Shown: positions 26,008 to 34,800 of the stretch, piece by piece
How positions within the stretch are numbered: the first letter of the stretch is position 1
How the letters are laid out: every line of letters starts with the position of its first letter
From: Streptomyces albofaciens JCM 4342
GTDB taxonomy: Bacteria > Actinomycetota > Actinomycetes > Streptomycetales > Streptomycetaceae
DNA: 64,000 bases
Direction: 5' to 3'
NCBI RefSeq assembly: GCF_008634025.1
Contig: NZ_PDCM01000001.1
Span: 2,167,501 to 2,231,500 of the forward strand
Position numbers and translations under genes: made by a program
Notes under the pieces: model-generated
What the model was told of the DNA's origin: nothing
The model's database searches: none
The model's input: only the letters and a program-made list of their open reading frames with translations

Positions 26008-26960
26008 ACCTGCGCAGAGTGGCTTCAGCTATCGCATTGCTGGCCGTGTCAGTTGCAATGGCGGCATGCAGTACACAGAAGGACGGTCCTATGGGTAATG
26101 AGGCGACGCTTAAGCAAATCAGGATGAGCGAGCGGCACGCGATCGATCGCGCAGAGGAAATCATCCACCAGGCGGTCGATGGTATGTCACCCAAACCGAT
26201 TTTGAAGCCTGTTGGGAACCGGACTGGCCCCTGTATCGCTTGGGATGACAACCGTCCTGACGATCGCGTGCAGGTCCACCGTTCATACCAGCTGACGGGA
26301 GTCCCTGGGGCCGAAGCCAAGAAGCTCGTGCGACAGGCTAGGGACGCGTGGGTGAAGCAGGGGTACAGGTTCACGTCCGCAACAGCAGACGGGGACTGGG
26401 CCGACCCTTTCCCTTCCGTGAACATGCGTAGCAAGCCGGACGACTTCTCGGTAGAGGCCCTCACGGGCGTCGTGGACCGCAAGACGGGCGATGGCCTTGC
26501 CGCCATCACGGTGACCTCGCCGTGCTTCCTGGACGTGGGGTCCGGAAAGTCCTCCACAACCCCGTCCGCGCTGCGCTCCACCCACAACGACGAGCGCGCC
26601 GAACGCCAGGTTTTGGCCCACTCCAGCCGTATCTACGACGCCCTCCGCGCCCCGCATGCCCCAGAGCAGGACGATCGGCCCCGCACGGTCCAGGACGCCG
26701 ACGGCACGTGGCTCCACCATGCCTGGTCGACTGCACCGCTCACTGAGGACGAGACATTCCGGGCCATGAAGAGCGCTCAGGAGCATCTCGCGAGCGCGGG
26801 CTGGACCGTGCGCCATCTGAAGACGCGCGCCGGCTCCTCTTCGATAGTTGCGCGGCATGCCGACGATGACAGCATTGCCCAGATCGCTCCGTCATCCACC
26901 GGCGCTATCCGAGTCGCCGTGACCGTGCCGGCGGCAGCTGTGCTGCGCACTGACATGTGA
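26004..26960 (+). CDS. lipoprotein coupled to the hydrolase, possible immunity partner
   Basis: 318 residues from GTG 26004, overlapping the hydrolase stop (GTGA). A lipoprotein signal (LLAVSVAMAAC, Cys22) places it on the outer face of the membrane. The remainder contains a repeated theme of helix plus strands (KLVRQARDAWVKQGYRFTS; AMKSAQEHLASAGWTVRH), suggesting two similar half-domains. No family is recognised. The tight coupling and surface location would suit a protein protecting the producer from the neighbouring enzyme, but that is inference from position only. Confidence 0.75.
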   Translation: MNLRRVASAIALLAVSVAMAACSTQKDGPMGNEATLKQIRMSERHAIDRAEEIIHQAVDGMSPKPILKPVGNRTGPCIAWDDNRPDDRVQVHRSYQLTGVPGAEAKKLVRQARDAWVKQGYRFTSATADGDWADPFPSVNMRSKPDDFSVEALTGVVDRKTGDGLAAITVTSPCFLDVGSGKSSTTPSALRSTHNDERAERQVLAHSSRIYDALRAPHAPEQDDRPRTVQDADGTWLHHAWSTAPLTEDETFRAMKSAQEHLASAGWTVRHLKTRAGSSSIVARHADDDSIAQIAPSSTGAIRVAVTVPAAAVLRTDM

Positions 26961-27148
26961 CAGTGCCCAAAGAGTTGGCTCGCCTCCACGTACCTGAGCT
27001 GTCCAATGAGACGGTTAGGGCGTGCCGCCGGGGCGCGTGGGGCCGACCGACTGATGAAGGAGGCGTGGCCACGGCGTTGCCAGAGGGCTCTTCGAGTTCG
27101 ATGCGCGCCATGGACATGATGGAGGAGTCGTTCAGTTCTTGTCGGGAA

Positions 27149-27502
27149 TCAGGCGGTTTGCTGGGCGAGCAGTAGCGCGAGCGGGCCGCCTTGGAGTAGG
27201 AAGCGGCCTTCGGGGGCGGCCTGGATCGCGTCGGGCAAGGGCCACCACATGAGTTTGAAGTTTTCTTCGCTTGGCGTGAACTGTTGGGGGCCGCAGGTGA
27301 GATCTTCCGCGAGGTAGAGGTGGATGCGGGCGGATGAGTGCAGGGCGATGGCGTAGGAGCCGAGGGGGCGCCAGTTGGTGGCGGTGACGCCGGCTTCCTC
27401 GCGCAGTTCGCGCCGCATGCATTGTTCCGGTGTCTCGCCGGGTTCCCGGCGCCCTCCGGGGACGGCCCCGACCGCCAGAAGACCGGCTGAGGTCGGTGTC
27501 AC
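27149..27502 (-). CDS. NUDIX hydrolase, apparently shortened at the N-terminus
   Basis: 117 residues with a full Nudix box, G-x5-E-x7-RELREEAGV, near the start (GRREPGETPEQCMRRELREEAG). Nudix enzymes cleave nucleoside diphosphate-X compounds using this Mg-binding helix. Normally several beta strands (about 40 residues or more) precede the box; here only about 18 unrelated residues do. The GTG start overlaps the upstream gene's TGA (GTGA), so it is translated by coupling, but the fold may be incomplete. It could be a remnant. Confidence 0.6.
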   Translation of the reverse strand: MTPTSAGLLAVGAVPGGRREPGETPEQCMRRELREEAGVTATNWRPLGSYAIALHSSARIHLYLAEDLTCGPQQFTPSEENFKLMWWPLPDAIQAAPEGRFLLQGGPLALLLAQQTA

Positions 27503-27753
27503 TCACGGCCGCTTTCAGGAGGTTGACGCGCCCGGTCGTACGGCGCGTCCATCAGCTCCAACAGCGGGCGCAGTCGGTCGATCTCGGCAAGGAGGTCGCC
27601 GACTGTGGTGTGTGTCTCCTCGATGGCGTGGGTGCCGTCCCGGGCGCACTGCTCGCCGAGTTCCCGGATTCGGGCTTCGCGGGCCGGGGGCAGCGGTTCG
27701 TCGGGGGCGGGCGGTAACCGGCGGTACCAGAGCATCCAGAGCCGTTCGGTCAT
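27499..27753 (-). CDS. hypothetical protein, 84 residues
   Basis: From ATG 27753 ([32 protein letters not shown]...). The sequence is charged and helical, without motif, signal or membrane span. The C-terminal helix [32 protein letters not shown] could be a short coiled coil. It is coupled to the NUDIX gene by a GTGA overlap. The frame continues upstream to 28089 only as antisense noise over the cyclophilin gene. Confidence 0.55.
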   Translation of the reverse strand: MTERLWMLWYRRLPPAPDEPLPPAREARIRELGEQCARDGTHAIEETHTTVGDLLAEIDRLRPLLELMDAPYDRARQPPESGRE

Positions 27754-27970
27754 GCCGCATTGTCTGCCGGGTGGGTGGGAGATCGCCATGGGGGCGGCGG
27801 TTTGCTCGGCTCTCCGGCGCTTGGCCTCGCCGCCCACGCGGGTCCGGCCGGGCGTCCGGCGAGGGGCGGCGTTGACCGGCGAGGTTGTCGGGCGGCGTGG
27901 ACCGGTGACGTTCGTTGGTAGCGTTGACCGGCGGCGCGGGGCGGGGACGGGAAGTGGAAGGATGGCTTCC

Positions 27971-28471
27971 ATGAGTTCCAACGTATTTTTCGATATCACC
28001 ATCGACGACGCCCCGGCGGGGCGCATCGTTTTCAAGCTGTACGACGACGTCGTGCCCAAGACGGCCCGCAACTTCCGCGAGCTGGCCACCGGCGAGCACG
28101 GCTTCGGTTACGCGGGGTCGCCCTTCCACCGGGTCATCCCCGAGTTCATGCTCCAGGGCGGTGACTTCACCCGCCGTAACGGCACCGGTGGCAAGAGCAT
28201 CTACGGCGACCGCTTCCCGGACGAGAACTTCGAGCTGAAGCACGACCGCCCGTTCCTGCTGTCGATGGCGAACGCCGGCCGCAACACCAACGGCTCCCAG
28301 TTCTTCATCACGACGGTCGAGACCCCCTGGCTGGACGGCGCGCACGTCGTCTTCGGCGAGGTCGTCGAGGGTACGGAGCTGGTGAAGCGGATCGAGGGGC
28401 TGGGGTCCCGTTCCGGTGCCACCTCCGCGAAGATCGAGGTGGCGTCCTCGGGCGTCGTGGACGCCGCGTAA
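27971..28471 (+). CDS. peptidyl-prolyl cis-trans isomerase, cyclophilin type
   Basis: 166 residues from ATG 27971 (an ATG 9 bases upstream lies inside the AAGGA ribosome site). Cyclophilin fold with intact active-site motifs: [15 protein letters not shown] (catalytic Arg, Phe, Met, Gln), GSQFFIT and the LDGAHVVFG block with the His. It catalyses proline isomerisation during protein folding. No signal peptide, so cytoplasmic, like actinobacterial cyclophilin A. Followed by a strong bidirectional terminator. Confidence 0.95.
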   Translation: MSSNVFFDITIDDAPAGRIVFKLYDDVVPKTARNFRELATGEHGFGYAGSPFHRVIPEFMLQGGDFTRRNGTGGKSIYGDRFPDENFELKHDRPFLLSMANAGRNTNGSQFFITTVETPWLDGAHVVFGEVVEGTELVKRIEGLGSRSGATSAKIEVASSGVVDAA

Positions 28472-28493
28472 CGGGTCCGTAGCGTCAGACGGG

Positions 28494-28528
28494 CGAAGGC
28501 CCCCGGGACGGTGTCCCGGGGGCCTTCG
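28494..28528. terminator. strong bidirectional terminator
   Basis: A perfect 16-base stem, CGAAGGCCCCCGGGAC (28494-28509) and its complement (28513-28528), with a GGT loop, lies between the converging cyclophilin and bL37 genes. Confidence 0.8.
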
Positions 28529-28561
28529 CGTGCGCTCGCAGATCCGGCGGGCGGGGCCGGC

Positions 28562-28639
28562 TCAGGACTGCGGACGGCTGCCGTGGTTGGCACCGTTCTT
28601 ACGGCGCGCCTTCTTCTTACGGCGTCGCTTCGACGACAT
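28562..28639 (-). CDS. 50S ribosomal protein bL37 (25 residues)
   Basis: The tiny frame reads MSSKRRRKKKARRKNGANHG followed by SRPQS, the sequence of the actinobacteria-specific ribosomal protein bL37 that sits in the large subunit. ATG at 28639 is preceded by GGAGAGGAG on the minus strand. It is too short for routine gene calling. It converges on the cyclophilin gene across a shared hairpin. Confidence 0.93.
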   Translation of the reverse strand: MSSKRRRKKKARRKNGANHGSRPQS

Positions 28640-28808
28640 GGCGTCTCCTCTCCGCGGGGGGCTTTGCTCCGTATTTCTACCATTTCATACCGGTGTCCTG
28701 CCCCGTGGTCCTGGGGCCGGATACCCGCCTCACGGATCACCACACGCCTCGTGAGACACATCACGGAGAACGAGGAGGGGGAAGGGAAGGGCACGGGAGG
28801 AGGAGGGG

Positions 28809-31121
28809 CTAAGGAGTGGTGGGGGTGGGTGAGCAGCGGTAGAGGGGTTCCGGGAGGGACGGGTCGGCGGGGGTGGCGGCGTACGCCTTCGGGTCGATCT
28901 TGGTGCAGGCCGAGCGGACCCAGGCGTTGATCTTCGCGGTCTCGGAGGCGGGGGCTCCGCCGCCGGCGGCCACGGCGGGGTTGAGGAGCGCGAAGCGCAG
29001 TTGGCCCGAGGCGACGAGGTGCCGGTACTCGGCGAGCGTGACCGAGGTGGCCATCCCGGCGAAGCCGCCGAGCGGCAGGATCGGCAGTCCGGTGTGGGTG
29101 ATCGCCCGGGAGCGCGCCCAGCCGCCGTCGGCGGAGAGGGTGTACTTGGCGTTGCCGTTGTGCCGCCGGACGTAGTCGAGCAGGCGTTTCTGCGCGGCGG
29201 TCAGCGGGGCCTGCGACATGTCGTACGAGGCACCGCCCGCCCCGCCGTACACCGCGCTGCCCGGCGCGCCGCCGCCGGCGCTCTGGCCGCCCGGCCCCGC
29301 GTGCGCCTCGAACGACGAGCCCGCGTACCGCTCGTCCAGTACGGACAGTGACCAGGCCGCCGGGGCGGCGAACATCGCGAGGCAGGTGGCGGCCAGGCTC
29401 GTCACGGCGAGTGGCCGCAGGCGGCGGCCGGTGGCGCGGCCGTACGACAGGAGGCCCGGAACGGCGATGAGCGCCGCCGCCGCGATGAGCGGGACCAGCC
29501 AGGGGGCGAAATCCGGGTGGCCGGAGGCGACGAAGGACGCCCAGGCGGCCTCGGCCAGGAGGGTGAGGGGGAGGAGCAGGCGCGCGGGCCGGCCGGCGGC
29601 GGCGCGGTGGACGCGCCACAGGGTCACGGCTCCGGCGGCGGCGAGCGCCGCCAGGGCGGGGGCCAGTCCGGCGACGTACGCGGTGTGCGGGATGTCCACC
29701 ACGCTCAGGACGACGGTCGTGGTGAGCAGCCAGGTGCCCCACATCAGATGGCCGCCGCGCAGCCGGTCCGTACGGGGGCGCCTGCGGCGCAGCAGCAGGC
29801 CGTGGACGAGACCGATCAGGGCGAGGGGGTAGAGCCAGCCGATCTGGGGGGTGAAACGGGAAGTCACCAGCTTGTACCAGGTGTTCTTCTCGCTGCCGAG
29901 GCTGACCATTTTGCGGTGGTGGGGTGAGGGGTTCGCGGGGCCGGTGGTGGGGTTCTTGGCGGGACCGGTGGCGGGGCCCGTGGTGGGGCCGGTGGGGGGC
30001 TTATTGGTGCCGCTGGTCGGGGTGTTGGCGGCTCCGGTGGTGGCGCTCTTTCCGTCGGCGCCGGCAGGCCCACCTGGCTTCCCGGCCCCACTTGGTCCCC
30101 CGGCCCCACCCGGTCCCCCGGGCCCACCCGGACCCCCGGGCCCGCTCTCCGCAGGTCGGCTGAAGCCGTTGTACTCGAAGACCATCGACCAGGCGCTGTT
30201 GTTCGTCGAGCCGTCCGCGTACGGGCGTACGTCCTTCGGCGTGAACGTCATCAGCAGCACCCAGGAGAGGGACACCGCGAACAGCACCACCCCTGAGGTC
30301 AGCAGATGGCCGATACGGGTGCGCAGGGTGACGGGGGCGGTGACGAGGTAGCCGATGGCCAGGGCGGGGACGATGAGCCAGGCCTGCATCATCTTGGCCT
30401 GGAAGGCCACCCCGACCCATACGCCCGCCCACACCAGCGAGCGCAACCGGGCGCCGCCGACCGCCACTTGGTACCGGTCGACGGCCAGCAGCAGGCACAT
30501 GAACAGGGCCGCGTCGGGGATCGCGTGGCCGAACATGGAGGCGGTCACGGGGGTGAGGGTGAGCAGTCCGGCTGCCAGGAGGCCGGTCGCGGGGCCCTGC
30601 CAGCGGCGTACGACGCGGTACATGACCAGGACGGACACGACGCCCTCGACGCACTGCGGCAGTGTCAGCGCCCAGTCGTGGAAGCCGAAGAGGCGGGCGG
30701 AGAGGGCCTGCGGCCAGAGGAAGCCGCCGATCTTGTCGAGGGTGATCGTCGCCGCCGGGTCGTACGCCGTGAACAGGAAGGCCTTCCAGCTCTCGGTCAT
30801 GCTGCGGGCGGCGACCGAGTAGTAGGGGGCCAGGCCGCTGGAGGCGATGTTCCATGCGTACAGCAGCCCGGCGAGGGCGGCCACGCCCAGCAACGCGGGC
30901 CGCGCCCAAAGTGGTTGGTCCTCGGGTGAGCGCCAGAACTCGTGGCGGCCGCGTGGCCGTCGCGCCCCGGCAGTACGTAACGGTGCGCGCCGGGCGGGGA
31001 ACGGGAGCGTCCTGGTGCCGGGCGAGGCGGGAGAGGTGGGAGAGACAGAGGAGGTGGACGAAGCGGCGGAGGTACGGGAGGTGGAGAAAACGGGCAGGCT
31101 GAAGGGCGGTTTGGCGGCCAT
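28809..31121 (-). CDS. GT39-family (ArnT/PMT-like) membrane glycosyltransferase
   Basis: 770 residues with about ten to twelve membrane spans. Early lumenal motifs (YYSVAARSMTESW...AYDPAATITLDKIGGFLWPQALSARLFG) are typical of polyprenyl-phosphate-mannose-dependent transferases that glycosylate lipids or exported proteins at the outer membrane face. The C-terminal soluble domain contains YTLSADGGW and LPLGGFAG. Between spans, residues about 320-397 are a Gly-Pro-rich, collagen-like then Thr/Pro-rich insert. ATG 31121 starts the family-like sequence; the frame extends further upstream but is antisense to the methyltransferase. No strong ribosome site is visible. Confidence 0.8.
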   Translation of the reverse strand: MAAKPPFSLPVFSTSRTSAASSTSSVSPTSPASPGTRTLPFPARRAPLRTAGARRPRGRHEFWRSPEDQPLWARPALLGVAALAGLLYAWNIASSGLAPYYSVAARSMTESWKAFLFTAYDPAATITLDKIGGFLWPQALSARLFGFHDWALTLPQCVEGVVSVLVMYRVVRRWQGPATGLLAAGLLTLTPVTASMFGHAIPDAALFMCLLLAVDRYQVAVGGARLRSLVWAGVWVGVAFQAKMMQAWLIVPALAIGYLVTAPVTLRTRIGHLLTSGVVLFAVSLSWVLLMTFTPKDVRPYADGSTNNSAWSMVFEYNGFSRPAESGPGGPGGPGGPGGAGGPSGAGKPGGPAGADGKSATTGAANTPTSGTNKPPTGPTTGPATGPAKNPTTGPANPSPHHRKMVSLGSEKNTWYKLVTSRFTPQIGWLYPLALIGLVHGLLLRRRRPRTDRLRGGHLMWGTWLLTTTVVLSVVDIPHTAYVAGLAPALAALAAAGAVTLWRVHRAAAGRPARLLLPLTLLAEAAWASFVASGHPDFAPWLVPLIAAAALIAVPGLLSYGRATGRRLRPLAVTSLAATCLAMFAAPAAWSLSVLDERYAGSSFEAHAGPGGQSAGGGAPGSAVYGGAGGASYDMSQAPLTAAQKRLLDYVRRHNGNAKYTLSADGGWARSRAITHTGLPILPLGGFAGMATSVTLAEYRHLVASGQLRFALLNPAVAAGGGAPASETAKINAWVRSACTKIDPKAYAATPADPSLPEPLYRCSPTPTTP

Positions 31122-31210
31122 GGGGGAAGTCAGCTCTCGGATCGGTGCGGGGAGAGGAAGGGGAGGGGACGGGAGAGGCGGGAAAGGGAAAGGGGAGCGC
31201 CGGGGACGGG

Positions 31211-32098
31211 TCAGTTCTCCGGGTTGCTGAGCAGCAGCAGGTAATAGTCCATGTGCTTCTGGCAGAACGTGCGGAACGGCTCCATCAGCGGATCCGTGTG
31301 GTCGGTCGCCTCCTTTCCGAAACGCTGCTGTATGGCGTCCCGCTGCTCCTTGTAAAGGACGGCCATCAGCTCGCCGCACAGTGCGACGTTCGACGTCATG
31401 TTCTGCACCCGTACGACACGGAATCCGGATTCCTCGATCTCGCCGAGCAGCGTCGTGAAGGTGGTGGGCGGCGGGGAGGCCCACAGCCGGGTGAAGGCGT
31501 CCACCTCCTCCTTGGCGGGCGTGCCGCGCCGGGCGAATTCGGTCAGCAGCAGGTGGCCGCCTGGGCGCAGGACACGCCGCGCCTCGCGCAGGCCGGCGGG
31601 CCGGTCCGACAGGTGCGGGAAGCAGTCGATCGACCAGGCCGCGTCGAACGAGTGGTCCGCGAAGCCGAGCCGCATCGCGTCGCCGTACGCGAAGTCCACC
31701 CGCCCGGCCAGCCCGGCGGTCCTCAGCCGCTCCTCGCAACGGGCGAGCTGGACCTTGCTGACGGTGATACCGGTGACCCGGCCGCCGGTGCGCTGCGCGA
31801 GCCGGATCGCCGGGCCGCCGGTGCCGCAGCCGATGTCGAGCAGGCGGGCGTCCGGGGGCAGGCCGCCGCCGGTCAGCACGTCGGCGAGGAACTCGGTCTG
31901 CCGGTCCTGGGCGAGGTCGGAGAGTTCGAGGAGGGAGGTGACGGGGGTGCGCTCGCCGTGCGGTACGTACATGCCGACGTGCAGGGCGCTGCCGCCGAGC
32001 ACCATGGCGAGCAGGTCGCCGAACCGGTCGTACATGGCGCCGACTTCTTCGGGAGCCGGTGCGGGGGCGCCGCTCGTGCCGTTGTCAGCCACTGTCAT
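31211..32098 (-). CDS. class I SAM-dependent methyltransferase
   Basis: 295 residues. Motif I is LLDIGCGTGGPAIRLA, motif II follows at DFAYGDAMRLGFADHSFDAAWSID, and the post-motif helix is EARRVLRPGGHLLLTE. The N-terminal helix (AMYDRFGDLLAMVLGGSALHVGMYVP) resembles small-molecule methyltransferases of polyketide, sterol or terpenoid type. The substrate cannot be told. It is transcribed in the same direction as the glycosyltransferase, 89 bases upstream of it, so they may be cotranscribed. Confidence 0.85.
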   Translation of the reverse strand: MTVADNGTSGAPAPAPEEVGAMYDRFGDLLAMVLGGSALHVGMYVPHGERTPVTSLLELSDLAQDRQTEFLADVLTGGGLPPDARLLDIGCGTGGPAIRLAQRTGGRVTGITVSKVQLARCEERLRTAGLAGRVDFAYGDAMRLGFADHSFDAAWSIDCFPHLSDRPAGLREARRVLRPGGHLLLTEFARRGTPAKEEVDAFTRLWASPPPTTFTTLLGEIEESGFRVVRVQNMTSNVALCGELMAVLYKEQRDAIQQRFGKEATDHTDPLMEPFRTFCQKHMDYYLLLLSNPEN

Positions 32099-32550
32099 GG
32101 AAGTCCCCTCGGCGGCGGATGGTCGGACAGGGAATCAGAAGGACGCAAGCACCCGGTGTGCACCGAGTGCACTTCTGCTCCCTGGACGCTAGCACCGGAA
32201 AGCACGGAACGGGCGTCCTCCATTCCGCAAGGAAAGGAACCGGACAGGTAATTCAAGATCGGTGGGAGTAAGGCCCGTTCGCACGATGGTGATCGGCGGT
32301 GCGGCGTCGATGAGTTTCCCATGAGAAGAGCATGAAAAGGGTGAGAAGAAAGCCCGGGGGATATCGCGCTCTGCATAATCTGTGCGTGAATGGTCGAGCC
32401 GTCCCCGGAAACGAGAGTTCCCGGGGAGCAACCCCCGTGTGCGGTGCCTGCCGTCCGGAGGGCGGGGCGACGGCCCGTCCCTCCGGACGGCGTGTGCGCG
32501 GGCACGGCCCGGGAGCGCCCGGGCGGGTCGGTTCGACCGCGTCTCGCGGA
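32099..32550. other. intergenic region between methyltransferase and protease genes
   Basis: No gene is supported. It should hold the leftward methyltransferase promoter (not identified with confidence) and the terminator hairpin of the protease gene at 32451-32490. The 32100-32400 part is relatively AT-rich for this genome, as expected of a regulatory region. Confidence 0.4.
32451..32490 (-). terminator. terminator hairpin downstream of the trypsin-like protease gene
   Basis: CCGTCCGGAGGG (32451-32462) pairs perfectly with CCCTCCGGACGG (32479-32490); the 16-base loop can itself fold (CGGGGC with GGCCCG). It lies 60 bases beyond the protease stop codon. Confidence 0.55.
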
Positions 32551-33609
32551 TCAGCTCGACTGCGCCTCGTCGTAGAGGTTTTCGGCGTCGTCACCGAAGT
32601 ACGGCCCGAACATCCTGTTGGGCAGGAAGGTGTAGCCGAAGCTGTTCACCGAGGACTGCAGGCCCGCGCCGGTGGCCTCGTCGAACTGGGTGAACCAGGG
32701 GCCGCCGCTGGAGCCGCCGGTCATGTTGCAGGACATGCCGTGGTCCGTGGAGAACAGCGGGTCCTTGAACGTGTTGCCGCTGCAGTAGATCAGCTTGCTG
32801 CCGTCGTACGGCGCGGCGGCCGGATAGCCGAAGGCGTACATCGGCTTGTTGTAGCCGGTGTTGAAGGCCAGCCCCTGGCCGCCGACGGCGTCGGTCAGCC
32901 GCTGCCCGCCGACCGGCGCGACGACCGCGGCGCCCACGTCGTAATTGATGTCCTCGCTCGCCGTCCACTGCGGCGTGGCGAGGGTCTTGGACGCGGCCCA
33001 CTTGCCGTACGGGGCCTGGCCGTCGTGGTAGCCGGGCACGAAGACCCAGTCGGTGTGCCAGGCGCCGTTCAGCTTCACACAGTGCCCGGCGGTCATCACC
33101 GTGCTCTTGTTCGCGCTGGTGACGGCGTTGCCCGAACAGGAGGCGGTACGGCCCTGGTACGTGAAGAACACGCGCCCCGCGGTGCTCGTCACGGCGCCGC
33201 CGCCGGTCCACGCGCCGCCCGCCTGCGGGAAGGACCTGGGTGCGGGGGCGGCCGTGCCGGTGCTGGGAAGGGTGGGGCGTACGGTGCGCTCGGGGCCGCG
33301 CCGTACGGACGGGGTGGCGGTGTCCGCAGCCTTGCCGGAGCCCTTCGGGGCGGCCTTGGTCCCGGCGGACAGCAGGTCGAGCGGGGTGGCCTCGCGCATC
33401 CGCTCCGCCGTCCAGTAGTCGGCCACGGCGGCCGGGGAGGCCGGGGAGGACGGCCGGGCCGAGGCATCCGACGGCGTACCGACCGCCCCGGCCGGGCCGG
33501 TCTGCAGAGCCGAGACGAGCAGGGCGCCGGCGGCGGTGAGGGCGCCGGCGACGGCACGGGACGCGCCGCGCCGACGGGCGCCGGAAAGGGTGCTGACGAT
33601 TCGTCTCAC
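32551..33609 (-). CDS. secreted trypsin-like serine protease
   Basis: 352 residues from GTG 33609, behind AAGGAG. A signal peptide (RRIVSTLSGARRRG...LLVSALQTGPAGAV) and a long linker or propeptide (about 45-145) precede a chymotrypsin-fold catalytic domain. The triad is His in VMTAGHC, Asp in NYDVGAAVV and Ser in TGGSSGGPW. This matches streptomycete trypsin-like peptidases related to the glutamyl endopeptidase group. Specificity is unknown. Confidence 0.88.
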   Translation of the reverse strand: MRRIVSTLSGARRRGASRAVAGALTAAGALLVSALQTGPAGAVGTPSDASARPSSPASPAAVADYWTAERMREATPLDLLSAGTKAAPKGSGKAADTATPSVRRGPERTVRPTLPSTGTAAPAPRSFPQAGGAWTGGGAVTSTAGRVFFTYQGRTASCSGNAVTSANKSTVMTAGHCVKLNGAWHTDWVFVPGYHDGQAPYGKWAASKTLATPQWTASEDINYDVGAAVVAPVGGQRLTDAVGGQGLAFNTGYNKPMYAFGYPAAAPYDGSKLIYCSGNTFKDPLFSTDHGMSCNMTGGSSGGPWFTQFDEATGAGLQSSVNSFGYTFLPNRMFGPYFGDDAENLYDEAQSS

Positions 33610-33839
33610 GCGTGACTCCTTCTGCGGGGCCGCGTGGCGAACCGCGCGGCCGTCGACTACAGGCCGCGGGTTCCGCGGCCCGGCAGATGAGCGGTGCGGA
33701 TGGACGTGCGTCAGGAAGAGTCCCACCGGACGCGCCGTCTGTCAGGAGCGCGTCGCGGGGAAGTCCGGAAGGCGGCCGGTGGCCGGCGGTGCCTCCGGCG
33801 GTGCGTCCGGCGGGGTGGCCGGTGGGCGTCCGCCGGCCC

Positions 33840-34646
33840 TCAGCCGCGGCCGATGTACGGCATGGCCGTCGCCATCACCGTCGCGAACTGCACGTTCGCG
33901 GTCAGCGGCAGCTGCGCCATGTGCAGGACGGTGCGGGCCGCGTCCGCCGCGTCCATCACCGGCTCGACCGCCGTGGTGCCGTCGGCCTGGAGGATTCCGG
34001 TCTGCATCCGGCCGGTCATCTCGGTCGCCGCGTTGCCGATGTCGAGCTGCCCGCAGGCGATGTCGTACGGGCGCCCGTCCAGCGACAGCGACTTGGTCAG
34101 GCCGGTCATCGCGTGCTTCGTGGCGGTGTACGCGATGGAGTGCGGGCGCGGCGCGTGCGCGGAGACCGAGCCGTTGTTGATGATGCGGCCGCCGCGCGGG
34201 CGCTGTTCCTTCATCGTGCGGAAGGCCGCCTGGGCGCAGAGGAACGCGCCGGTGAGGTTGGTGTCGACGACCGTGGACCAGTCGGCGTACGACAGCTCGT
34301 CGAGCGGCACCGGCGGGCCGAACGTACCGGCGTTGTTGAACAGCAGGTCCAGCCGGCCGAAGCGCTCGCGCACGGCGGTGAACAGGGCGTCCACCTGGTC
34401 GGGGCGGGTCACGTCGGCCGGTACGCACAGGGTGGCGGGTGCGGCGGCGGGCGCCTCGGGCCCGTCCACAGGGGGCACCGCCAGGCGGGCCGTCTCCTGG
34501 AGGGCTTCGGGGCGCCGTCCGGCGAGTGCCACGGACCAGCCGGCCCCGGCGAGCGCCAGCGCGACGGCGCGGCCGATGCCGGAACCGGCGCCGGTGATCA
34601 GAGCGATGGGGGCGGGGACGGTGCCTGGGGTGTCGGGTGTCGTCAT
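33840..34646 (-). CDS. short-chain dehydrogenase/reductase (SDR)
   Basis: 268 residues from ATG 34646 (MTTPDTPG). A Rossmann fold with TGAGSGIG cofactor motif, NNAG after the third strand, and the catalytic Ser-Tyr-Lys set ([22 protein letters not shown]). The Arg-rich AGRRPE after strand 2 suggests NADP(H). Typical classical SDR length. The substrate is unknown. It stands alone. Confidence 0.9.
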   Translation of the reverse strand: MTTPDTPGTVPAPIALITGAGSGIGRAVALALAGAGWSVALAGRRPEALQETARLAVPPVDGPEAPAAAPATLCVPADVTRPDQVDALFTAVRERFGRLDLLFNNAGTFGPPVPLDELSYADWSTVVDTNLTGAFLCAQAAFRTMKEQRPRGGRIINNGSVSAHAPRPHSIAYTATKHAMTGLTKSLSLDGRPYDIACGQLDIGNAATEMTGRMQTGILQADGTTAVEPVMDAADAARTVLHMAQLPLTANVQFATVMATAMPYIGRG

Positions 34647-34800
34647 GGCGGCAGGGTAGGGCGCGGGGCGTGCGGCCGAGGAGCCGCCGCCCGGCTCGGC
34701 CCGCCTGTACGGACCGTACGGCTCACCCGGCACGTACGGACCGCATGACTCACCCCCGCCCCTACGGACCGTACGGCCCCGCCCGTAGGAGCCGCCCGGC

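Noticed and set aside
26957..27175. 72-codon frame overlapping the lipoprotein stop (GTGA at 26957)
   Set aside because: The overlap looks like coupling, but the product has no recognisable feature and runs into the NUDIX gene end on the other strand; evidence is too thin to call a gene.
34646..34800. Operator made of repeated TACGGACCGTACGG words
   Set aside because: GTACGG-type words are frequent throughout this genome, including inside genes, so regulatory meaning is not supported.
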